This document shows, piece after piece, positions 7,691-14,950 of a DNA stretch of 32,364 bases; position 1 is the first letter of the stretch; every line of letters starts with the position of its first letter. This DNA is from Chitinophagaceae bacterium. Its GTDB lineage: Bacteria > Bacteroidota > Bacteroidia > Chitinophagales > Chitinophagaceae. The notes below the pieces were generated by a model. The model was given only the letters and a program-made list of their open reading frames with translations. It was not told where the DNA came from and did not search any database. Location of the stretch: the NCBI GenBank assembly GCA_013694745.1, contig JACDBU010000166.1, forward strand, positions 1 to 32,364. Reading direction: 5' to 3'. The position numbers were made by a program, and so were the translations under genes.

Positions 7691-8065
7691 TTACTGTTTG
7701 ATTTTCGTTTTTCTTTTCCTCAGCATGCCAAATATCAGCACACCTAAAAAGAATACTCCCAGTGCGAGCCGTATCCACATTGCCCGCTTTTGTTTATCCT
7801 GTTGCTCTTTTTGCATCAACACAAACGCATCGAGGTTGCGATCGTTCCTTTACTGTTCCAGCGAATCCTGCTTTGAATAAGTAGATTTCAGAAAATCAAT
7901 ATTTGTATCCTTCATTAAACTGTCGAGTGCTTTCCTGGAGCTATCCATTTCCTTATGCATTTTTGCTAATTTATCACCCGCATCATCATGCAGTTCCCGG
8001 CTTTTAGTTTACGCCATAGAACAAAATGAAGATAAAATGATGATAAAAGTAAGGGCAGCTTTCAT
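7691..8065 (-). pseudogene. signal-peptide/coiled-coil/TM-helix protein gene with two in-frame TAA codons
   Basis: Reading the minus strand from ATG at 8065 gives 125 codons with a normal gene's features but two internal TAA codons, codon 19 (8011-8009) and codon 72 (7852-7850). The three parts are a signal peptide ending in FCSMA, a charged helical middle (KSRELHDDAGDKLAKMHKEM ... STYSKQDSLEQ), and a C-terminal part with one transmembrane helix (IRLALGVFFLGVLIFGML) and a basic tail (RKRKTKIKQ). There is no frameshift. If both TAA codons were once CAA, the protein would be 124 residues with the classic SMA-Q cleavage site. Family not recognised. It lies 62 bases downstream of engB on the same strand. 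Possible explanations are a recent pseudogene, readthrough, or two sequence errors. Confidence 0.75.
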
Positions 8066-8127
8066 TGTAAAATTTTTGCTAATCTCTTAAAATACTTTCA
8101 AAAAAATATACCCGAAGCACGGTATAA

Positions 8128-8799
8128 TCAGTTTTCGTAAGCTGTATTCATTTCCTGTATCAATGACAGGATCTTATCCCTCCCTGTTTTTTTTAATGAG
8201 CTGGTAACAAAATGCTGCGGCAAAAACTGCCACGTTTTTCTCATGGCTGCCAGGAACGATCTTACATTTTTACTTACAATAGCCTGGGTTTCTTTATCGG
8301 ATTTGGTAAAGATCAAAGTGAAGGGAATTTCCCATTTTTTTAATTGTTCCAGAAAAGCAAGGTCAATTTTTTGAGGCGAATGCCGTGCATCTATCAAAAT
8401 AAAAACATTAACAAGGTTGGTTCTTTTGCGAAGATAATTTTCTATCATCTGCTCCCATCTTCTCCTGCTGCTTTGAGAAATTTTTGCAAATCCATAACCC
8501 GGCAGGTCAACCAAATACCATAACCGCCCGGTGTTTCTTCGTGCCTTCCGGCCCGCATCTGCAACATTGCCTGCACCCGGATCGGTTGAGGATGATTCGA
8601 TGACAAAATGATTTATCATTTGCGTTTTGCCAGGTGAATTGGAAGTTTTAGCAAGTTTTTCATTATTACACAGCATATTAATGAGAGAAGATTTTCCAAC
8701 ATTGCTTCTCCCGATAAATGCATACTCCGGCCTGTCGGCCACAGGACACTTGGTAAAATCAGGACTACTGATAAGATAGCTTGCTGTTTTTATTATCAT
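8128..8799 (-). CDS. engB: ribosome biogenesis GTP-binding protein YihA/YsxC/EngB
   Basis: Circularly unpermuted small GTPase needed for late assembly of the 50S ribosomal subunit. The start is set at the codon for MIIKTASYLIS (8799), matching the family's N-terminus; the frame is open to 8823. G motifs are G1 GRSNVGKSS (from residue 30), G2 PGKTQ (about 56-60), G3 DLPGYG (98-103) and G4 TKSDK. Between G2 and G3 there are about 39 residues, where E. coli YihA has about 17. The extra segment (SSSTDPGAGNVADAGRKARR region, about 69-91) is low-complexity and basic, and precedes the G3 strand. Total length is 223 residues against about 200-210 in most homologues. The gene is divergent from ubiE with a 175-base gap that must hold both promoters. 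Confidence 0.95.
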   Translation of the reverse strand: MIIKTASYLISSPDFTKCPVADRPEYAFIGRSNVGKSSLINMLCNNEKLAKTSNSPGKTQMINHFVIESSSTDPGAGNVADAGRKARRNTGRLWYLVDLPGYGFAKISQSSRRRWEQMIENYLRKRTNLVNVFILIDARHSPQKIDLAFLEQLKKWEIPFTLIFTKSDKETQAIVSKNVRSFLAAMRKTWQFLPQHFVTSSLKKTGRDKILSLIQEMNTAYEN

Positions 8800-8960
8800 A
8801 ATGCAAATTACAATCCTCTCCAATTTAATGAGCCAATTTAAAGATTAGAAAACTACTAATGTATTCAATGCCTTTTGATATGAGAAGATTGTCCTCAATG
8901 ATAAATTGTTAAATCCGGCAAAACAAAAATTTTTGAAAACATAAACTGGAAGCCGGAAAC

Positions 8961-8968
8961 TATCTTTG
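8961..8968 (+). promoter_or_regulatory. Bacteroidota -7 promoter element of ubiE
   Basis: TATCTTTG matches the Bacteroidota primary sigma factor -7 consensus TAnnTTTG exactly. It ends only six bases before the ubiE ATG (8975), so the transcript would start at or within a few bases of the start codon. A TTTG at 8932-8935 is 25 bases upstream, more than the usual 19-21, so the -33 box is uncertain. Confidence 0.65.
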
Positions 8969-8974
8969 CGGCAT

Positions 8975-9718
8975 ATGTCATTGTACAAACATGATGCAAT
9001 TGTTCCTCTAATAAATTCACCTGACAGCAAGAAACAACAGGTAGAACAAATGTTTGATAAGATCGCGTTCAGGTATGATTTTCTAAATCATTTCCTAAGC
9101 GCAGGAATAGATGTTTGGTGGAGAAAAAAAGCCATTAAAGAACTTAAAAAGGTGCATCCCAAAGAAATGCTGGATGTGGCAACCGGTACCGCTGATATGG
9201 CTATACTGGCAAGTAAAATGCTTGGCCCTGTAAAGATCACCGGGATTGATATTAGTGAAGGAATGCTGGATATTGGAAAGAAAAAGGTTGAAAAACTGGA
9301 TCTCCAAAAAAAAATCGTCTTGTTAAAAGGGGACAGTGAAACAATATTTTTTGAAAAGAACTCGTTTGATGCGGTAACGGTGGCATTTGGTGTGCGTAAT
9401 TTTGAGAACCTGGAGAAAGGATTACAAGAAATATTAAGGGTATTAAAACCTGGTGGAAAGCTGGTGGTATTGGAGTTTACACGCCCTTCTTTACCCCTCA
9501 TCAAACAATTATATAACTTTTATCTTTCTGTACTTGCTCCAAAAGTTGGCAGGCTTTTTTCTAAGAATAATAGCGCTTATCAATACCTTAATGATTCGGT
9601 ACAAAAATTTCCAGAGAGAAAAATATTTGTTGAAATATTAAATAAGCTGGGATATAAAAACACTTCATGCAAACCACTGAGTTTAGGAATATGCAGTATT
9701 TATTGCGGAGAAAAATAG
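8975..9718 (+). CDS. ubiE: demethylmenaquinone methyltransferase UbiE/MenG
   Basis: 247-residue SAM-dependent methyltransferase catalysing the last step of menaquinone synthesis, the C-methylation of demethylmenaquinone; a ubiquinone role is unlikely in this phylum. The start at ATG 8975 gives MSLYKHDAIVPL; an upstream in-frame TTG overlaps the promoter. Family motifs are the N-terminal VEQMFDKIAFRYDFLNHFLS with GIDVWWRKKAI, SAM motif I MLDVATGTADMA, GIDISEGML, and the UbiE signature DAVTVAFGVRNFENLEKGL, then RVLKPGGKLVVLEF. Complete and of normal length. Its last 28 bases overlap the porT-like gene, an order (ubiE then porT) that recurs in Bacteroidota genomes. Confidence 0.96.
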   Translation: MSLYKHDAIVPLINSPDSKKQQVEQMFDKIAFRYDFLNHFLSAGIDVWWRKKAIKELKKVHPKEMLDVATGTADMAILASKMLGPVKITGIDISEGMLDIGKKKVEKLDLQKKIVLLKGDSETIFFEKNSFDAVTVAFGVRNFENLEKGLQEILRVLKPGGKLVVLEFTRPSLPLIKQLYNFYLSVLAPKVGRLFSKNNSAYQYLNDSVQKFPERKIFVEILNKLGYKNTSCKPLSLGICSIYCGEK

Positions 9719-10407
9719 CTATCCTTTTTACCGGGATAATTTTTTATGGCACCAGTAGTTTTGGACAACTCAACAATGTTGTTAACCAACCGGACCATGA
9801 TGATAAACCATATCATTTTGGCATTAACCTTGGCGTAAACTATTCACATTTTTCATTCACGCATCATCCCGAATTTTTGCAAAGGGATACGATAATGGAT
9901 GTTGAAAGCATCAATAGCCCTGGTTTGAACCTGGCCCTGTTGGTTAATATTCGCCTCGGCGAACATTGGGACCTCCGGCTGCACCCGGCCGATCTTACCT
10001 TCAGTGAAAAATCATTTCTTTATACAGAAAATTTTGGTGATGCACCAACCATCAAAAAATCTATTCAATCCATAACGGTTAGTTTCCCCGTACACCTGAA
10101 ATTTAGCAGTGACAGAATTAATAATTTTAAAGTGTATACAATTGGCGGGGTAAAATTTGATTACGACTTGGCAAGCAATGCCGGTGCAAAAAAAGCTGAA
10201 GAACTCATCAAATTAAAAAAGAGTGACTTTAGTGCCGAGCTTGGTGTGGGCTTTCATTTTTATTTCCCGGTATTTGTGTTAACGCCAGAAATTAAAGTAA
10301 GCTCGGGTTTGGTAAACCTGCACAGCCGCGATGAGAACCTCAGGTACTCAAATGTGATTGACAAGATCAATTCCAAAATGATCACCTTCTCCCTCACAGT
10401 TGAATAA
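9691..10407 (+). CDS. porT: PorT-like outer-membrane beta-barrel protein of the type IX secretion system
   Basis: 238 residues from ATG 9691, which puts a signal peptide at the N-terminus (LLRRKIAILFTGIIF then YGTSSFG-Q); an ATG at 9667 would extend it by eight residues. The body is a series of amphipathic beta strands (HFGINLGVNYSHFSF, LNLALLVNIRLGEHWDLRL, IQSITVSFPVHLKFS, KVYTIGGVKFDYDL, DFSAELGVGFHFYFP) ending in MITFSLTVE, typical of a small outer-membrane barrel. PorT is required for T9SS secretion in Porphyromonas gingivalis and SprT is its Flavobacterium counterpart. The call rests on the barrel pattern plus position directly after ubiE. A generic PorT-family barrel of unrelated role is the alternative. 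T9SS presence is independently supported by the sorting domain on the metallopeptidase. Confidence 0.75.
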   Translation: MQYLLRRKIAILFTGIIFYGTSSFGQLNNVVNQPDHDDKPYHFGINLGVNYSHFSFTHHPEFLQRDTIMDVESINSPGLNLALLVNIRLGEHWDLRLHPADLTFSEKSFLYTENFGDAPTIKKSIQSITVSFPVHLKFSSDRINNFKVYTIGGVKFDYDLASNAGAKKAEELIKLKKSDFSAELGVGFHFYFPVFVLTPEIKVSSGLVNLHSRDENLRYSNVIDKINSKMITFSLTVE

Positions 10408-10415
10408 TTCCCTTT

Positions 10416-12137
10416 TTAATAATCGTATTCTCTCTTAAAAACATTCCAACGAATCCCAAATGTTACGAGGCTGGTATTGCTAACACCGGCAACACCATTT
10501 ATTTTAAAATTGCGGTATAAAATAGAGGTCTCTATAAAAAGATTTTCTCTAAGTTCGTATGCAATTTGCAAAGTAGTATTTATGCAGGTGGCTTCGCTTC
10601 CACTTCCTATCTTAAATCCATAATCCCGTGGCCTTGTTTGATAATTTTCCAGTGGGTCGCTGCCAAAATTTACACCAGCCGAATCTAGTCCCTGCTTATA
10701 ATATATGGCCCTTGCATTTATGTACCACTTAGGAGCGGGCTGGTATTTTGCAATCCCTATATATTCCTGGAAATTAGCACCGAGCGGATGTGCAAGCGGC
10801 TGGTTGTAGTGGGTATAGTTTGCAACTGAATCATAGTGTGAATAGGTGTAAGGCCGTACCCTGTTTGTTTCAAGTTGCAGATCAAGATTGTTTATTCCAA
10901 AGGCGTCTATGTATTTAAAGCCTCCCTGCAAGCCATATTTATTTGCCCAGTAGCCATCGTTTTTGGTGATATGCTTTAACTGGAATTCATCAAGCAAAAG
11001 CTGGCCATACAATTGTATGCGGTGAATAAGATTTGCTTTAAAATCAAGGCCTGCAACAGCATTATCCGGACTGCCAATAGTTCCTTCAACATGCCGTAAA
11101 AAAATGATCGGGTTCAAATATTGAAAGTCGAACCGGTTTCTTCTTCCGAAAATTACGCCTTCAAACAATCCTACATTAAGCCATTTAGTAACATTCATGC
11201 TGAGATGGTGCATGGCTGCATATTTCCTGTCGAGCAACGTATCTCCATTCTTAATGAACTGTGGCATCAGTTCCATGAATAAATTTTCATAGTTGAGCTT
11301 CCATATGCGTGTATTCACTTTCAAAAACAAATTGCTGTTTCCATAATCGCTTAAAAACAAACTACGGTACCCGTTACCAATAAAATTTTTATCATATCCA
11401 AACTGGAAATCGATATATTTTGTTGCATTGAAAGTTATGTATCCGCGTGCATCAAAATAATCAACGCCATCAGTTTTAAATTTTTTATAAAATCCCACAC
11501 CCGGCACTGCATGAAAAGCATTGATACGGCTTTGGAAGAATTGCGGGCCCCTTTCCTGGTTATCCGTGACAAAAGTGGAAAATCCTATTTTGTTTGCTAT
11601 CATACCCCGTGCAGTAACACCACGGCTGTTTAAAAATATTGCATGATCATAACCTGGCTCAACAGCCTGCTGAATTTGAAGTACGGGATTTACTGCAAGA
11701 AAAAAATCTTTTGTATTTACTTCCAGCAGGTTCACCTTTGTTTTATAAAAGGCATTGAATATTGGTTTTGCACTTACGAAATCTGCTTTGGACCCTGTAA
11801 CCCATTCTGAATTGTTCATGAGCAAACTATGCAGGTTATATTCATCAACACGGGTAAGATTAAGATCGGTCCATTGCCTGTATTTATCCTGCCCTGTAAC
11901 AGAATCGGCATAACCAAGGCGGGCACTATCAAGATATTCAGCCTGTCTTACTATAGCTTTACGGCTGTAAGGTTTGATTGTCGAAAAATTAAGGTCAGTA
12001 TTTTGTTGCTGTTTTATTTCAAGCCTGTCAATAAACTGGTAAGATTTTGTACCCTGGTCAAGGTAGGTAGATTGCGCCAAAGTAAAGGCAGGACAAATAA
12101 ATAGGGCTAGTCTGATTAAGCTTTTGATAATTTGCAT
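10416..12137 (-). CDS. RemB-like / Wzi-type outer-membrane protein
   Basis: 573 residues with signal peptide MQIIKSLIRLALFICPAFTLAQ. The mature N-terminus (YLDQGTKSYQFIDRLEIKQ ... FSTIKPYSRKAIVRQAEYLD) resembles proteins annotated as gliding motility protein RemB or capsule-assembly Wzi family in Bacteroidota. The remainder alternates beta strands with aromatic girdles (YIDFQFGYDKNFIGNGYRSLFLSD, WLNVGLFEGVIFG, YGFKIGSGSEATCI) and ends in VTFGIRWNVFKREYDY, a terminal barrel strand with aromatic last residue. In Flavobacterium johnsoniae RemB contributes to gliding motility on some surfaces. Whether this organism glides cannot be told. The gene is divergent from dihydroorotase with only 32 bases between the two start codons. 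Confidence 0.6.
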   Translation of the reverse strand: MQIIKSLIRLALFICPAFTLAQSTYLDQGTKSYQFIDRLEIKQQQNTDLNFSTIKPYSRKAIVRQAEYLDSARLGYADSVTGQDKYRQWTDLNLTRVDEYNLHSLLMNNSEWVTGSKADFVSAKPIFNAFYKTKVNLLEVNTKDFFLAVNPVLQIQQAVEPGYDHAIFLNSRGVTARGMIANKIGFSTFVTDNQERGPQFFQSRINAFHAVPGVGFYKKFKTDGVDYFDARGYITFNATKYIDFQFGYDKNFIGNGYRSLFLSDYGNSNLFLKVNTRIWKLNYENLFMELMPQFIKNGDTLLDRKYAAMHHLSMNVTKWLNVGLFEGVIFGRRNRFDFQYLNPIIFLRHVEGTIGSPDNAVAGLDFKANLIHRIQLYGQLLLDEFQLKHITKNDGYWANKYGLQGGFKYIDAFGINNLDLQLETNRVRPYTYSHYDSVANYTHYNQPLAHPLGANFQEYIGIAKYQPAPKWYINARAIYYKQGLDSAGVNFGSDPLENYQTRPRDYGFKIGSGSEATCINTTLQIAYELRENLFIETSILYRNFKINGVAGVSNTSLVTFGIRWNVFKREYDY

Positions 12138-12169
12138 TGGATTTGATTAATTGATAATAATTTCAAGGT

Positions 12170-13522
12170 ATGCAAAAATATCTTTTTAAAAATATATCGG
12201 TGGTTAATGAAGGGAAAATATTTATTACAGATGTACTCATCGGTAAAGGAAGGATTGAAAAGATCGGCTCATCTGTTTCTGCAAAAGAAAAGATAACCGA
12301 GATACCCGGTGAAGGCCAAATGCTTTTACCCGGAATAATAGATGACCAGGTACATTTCAGAGAACCAGGGTTAACAGAAAAAGGCACCATATGCACTGAA
12401 AGCAAAGCAGCCGTAACAGGTGGTATCACGAGTTTTATGGAAATGCCAAACACCATTCCCAATGCATTGACCAAAGAACTGCTGGAAGAAAAATATGCGA
12501 TCGCTTCAAAAAATGCCCTGGCAAATTATTCATTCTACATGGGGGTAAGCAATAATAATCCGGATGATGTTTTAAGAATGAACAGCAGCAGAAAGAATAT
12601 TTGCGGCGTAAAAATTTTCATGGGATCCAGTACGGGGAATATGCTGGTGGACAAAGCTGAAACCCTGAATAAAATTTTTAGGGAAAGTGAACTTTTGATT
12701 GCCACCCATTGTGAAGATGAAAATATTATCAGCGAAAATTACCAGCGGATGAAAGAACAAAAGAAAAACCTGGAAGCCTCGGATCATCCTTTGATACGAA
12801 CTGATGAAGCATGTTACCGGTCTTCTTCATTTGCGGTTTCTCTTGCCAAAAAATATGGAAGCCGTTTGCATATTCTCCATATCTCAACTGAAAAAGAACT
12901 ACCATTATTCGAAAAAAATATCCCGCTGAAACAAAAGAAAATAACAACAGAAGTTTGCGTACATCATCTGCATTTTACGGCGGATGATTATGAAAAGCTT
13001 GGATATCTTATTAAATGTAACCCCGCAATAAAATCTTCTGCAAATAAAAGCGCTTTGTGGAAAGCCTTACTGGAAGACCGTTTGGATGTGATAGCAACTG
13101 ATCATGCTCCGCATTTATGGGATGAAAAACAACCCCCATATGAAAAAGCACATTCCGGGCTGCCCCTCGTGCAACATGCACTTCCCTTAATGTTGCGGTA
13201 TCACAAAGAGGGCAAAATTTCACTTGAAAAAATTGTTGAAAAAATGAGTCACGCTGTGGCAGATTGTTTCGCCATTGCAGACAGGGGTTACATCCGCGAA
13301 GGTTATTATGCCGACCTGGTAATGGTTGATATGAATGAAAAATTAACCGTAACAAAACAAAATATTTTATACAAATGTGGCTGGAGTCCTTTTGAAAATG
13401 AACTTTTTCCTGCATCTGTTACACATACTTTTGTAAATGGAAACTGCGTGTATGCCGGTCCAGGTTTTGATGGAAAATGGGATGAATCGGTAAAAGGAGA
13501 GCGATTGCATTTTAACAGGTAA
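12170..13522 (+). CDS. pyrC: dihydroorotase
   Basis: 450-residue amidohydrolase catalysing the reversible cyclisation of carbamoyl-aspartate to dihydroorotate in pyrimidine synthesis. Family signatures are IDDQVHFREPGL (residues 57-68), TSFMEMPNT, the Lys-containing VKIFMGSSTGNM (the metal-bridging carbamylated Lys of the family), IATHCEDE, LHILHIST, and VIATDHAPHLWDEK with the catalytic Asp. The first metal-binding pair, normally HxH, is QxH here (Q60, H62). I recall this substitution as general in Bacteroidota homologues, so it is probably a lineage trait and not a defect. A hydantoinase or allantoinase activity is less likely given the VHFREPGL and DHAPH context. Followed after 16 bases by the MutS-like gene. 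Confidence 0.9.
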   Translation: MQKYLFKNISVVNEGKIFITDVLIGKGRIEKIGSSVSAKEKITEIPGEGQMLLPGIIDDQVHFREPGLTEKGTICTESKAAVTGGITSFMEMPNTIPNALTKELLEEKYAIASKNALANYSFYMGVSNNNPDDVLRMNSSRKNICGVKIFMGSSTGNMLVDKAETLNKIFRESELLIATHCEDENIISENYQRMKEQKKNLEASDHPLIRTDEACYRSSSFAVSLAKKYGSRLHILHISTEKELPLFEKNIPLKQKKITTEVCVHHLHFTADDYEKLGYLIKCNPAIKSSANKSALWKALLEDRLDVIATDHAPHLWDEKQPPYEKAHSGLPLVQHALPLMLRYHKEGKISLEKIVEKMSHAVADCFAIADRGYIREGYYADLVMVDMNEKLTVTKQNILYKCGWSPFENELFPASVTHTFVNGNCVYAGPGFDGKWDESVKGERLHFNR

Positions 13523-13538
13523 ACTTAGTAACAGTAAA

Positions 13539-14855
13539 ATGGAAATAGACAAAACAACACTGAACGACCTTTCCGTTTTCAATCATGAAGAAGAATTTTC
13601 CATTTTTAATAAACTGGATTTCACGCGTACTATCGGTGGCATGGAAAGATTGTTTTATCAATTCAGCAGGCCACTTAACACCGTTGATGAAATAAATGCG
13701 GTTCAGCAAACGATCCAAATCATCGGGCAAAAAAAAGAGCTCTGGCCAGGGATGATCAGTAACGGCACAATCATGGTTATTCATAAATTTTACGAAACGG
13801 GTATTGATGCATTACCGTCCTATGCCACGGCCACTTCCGCCTATTCATATAAAATATTTCATGGGGCTGATTTTTCACTGGTAAAATATTCAACAGGCCA
13901 TGCTTTTGATTTTTTAAAAGGGATGAAGAAGATCATTGATATTTTTTTAGATGACAGCTGTCCTGCTTCTTTAAAAAAAATATTACAAAGTGCTGATTCC
14001 ATATTGAATAAAGAGCAACTGAAAATCGTTTTTAAAAAAGAAAAGAATGATGATCTTACTATGATCGATATGTTGCGGCTTGCAAATTTTATTCGTAATT
14101 ATTATAAGCAGAATGTATTTGAATTGATGGAGATCTATAATCAGCTTGATGCCTGGTACAGTATGGCACTGGCAATGGAAAAGTATGACCTTCATTTTCC
14201 CGTGTTTAGCAAAGATGAAGAGCCGGTAATTCAAGCAAAAGGATTGTATCATATTTTAGTGCCCGATCCTGTTTCTTATGATATAACGCTGAACCGTAAA
14301 TGCAATTTTATTTTTTTAACGGGCGCAAATATGGCAGGCAAAAGCACCTTCATAAAATCAGTTGGCGCTGCAGTTTTCCTGGCACATATTGGAATGGGAG
14401 TACCGGCAGTATCAATGCACCTTACTATGTTTGAAGGCATGCTGAGTAATATAAATGTGGTAGATAATATCTCTAAAGGAGAAAGTTATTTTTATAATGA
14501 AGTACAAAGAATAAAAAATACGATCTTAAAAATAAATGACCGCAGGAAATGGCTTATCCTTATAGATGAATTATTTAAAGGTACAAATGTGCAGGATGCT
14601 ATGAAATGCAGTGCTACCGTAATTGAAGGGCTGATAAAAATTAAAAATTCCCTCTTTATTCTTTCTACCCATCTTTACGAGATCGGGGAAGACCTGAAAA
14701 AATATCCCAACATCTCATTTAAATATTTTGAAACAACTGTTGAGGATGAGCAATTGAAATTCAGTTACCAGCTAATGAATGGGATCAGTAACGATCGGCT
14801 GGGTTACCTCATTTTAAAAAGAGAAAAAGTTATTGAACTGTTGGACGAATTATGA
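13539..14855 (+). CDS. MutS-family ATPase lacking the mismatch-recognition domain
   Basis: 438 residues, about half the length of MutS. The C-terminal ATPase domain is complete: Walker A TGANMAGKST, the signature segment VVDNISKGESYFYNEVQRIK, Walker B WLILIDELFKGTN and the His-containing FILSTHLYEI. The N-terminal 230 residues are helical and resemble the MutS core/lever domains; there is no N-terminal mismatch-binding domain with the Phe-x-Glu motif, and no C-terminal Smr nuclease as in MutS2. Such short MutS-related proteins are common in Bacteroidota and their role is not clear; recombination or DNA-structure binding is a guess. Start ATG 13539 lies 16 bases after pyrC, so cotranscription is likely. 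Confidence 0.85.
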   Translation: MEIDKTTLNDLSVFNHEEEFSIFNKLDFTRTIGGMERLFYQFSRPLNTVDEINAVQQTIQIIGQKKELWPGMISNGTIMVIHKFYETGIDALPSYATATSAYSYKIFHGADFSLVKYSTGHAFDFLKGMKKIIDIFLDDSCPASLKKILQSADSILNKEQLKIVFKKEKNDDLTMIDMLRLANFIRNYYKQNVFELMEIYNQLDAWYSMALAMEKYDLHFPVFSKDEEPVIQAKGLYHILVPDPVSYDITLNRKCNFIFLTGANMAGKSTFIKSVGAAVFLAHIGMGVPAVSMHLTMFEGMLSNINVVDNISKGESYFYNEVQRIKNTILKINDRRKWLILIDELFKGTNVQDAMKCSATVIEGLIKIKNSLFILSTHLYEIGEDLKKYPNISFKYFETTVEDEQLKFSYQLMNGISNDRLGYLILKREKVIELLDEL

Positions 14856-14950
14856 TCTTCAACATTTGGTTTGTTTTTCAACCTTACAATTGATGTGTTT
14901 TTCTCGCCCGCTAATGTCTATATCGGCGGGTAATTTACCTATTTTCAACC

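Noticed and set aside
7698-7880. 60-codon open frame on the plus strand
   Set aside because: It is antisense to the broken signal-peptide/TM gene on the minus strand, which explains the coding pattern better.
7691-8065. TAA recoded to Gln as an explanation of the broken gene
   Set aside because: TAA ends many intact genes in this window, including the methyltransferase, FAD enzyme and HU genes, so a general reassignment is not possible.
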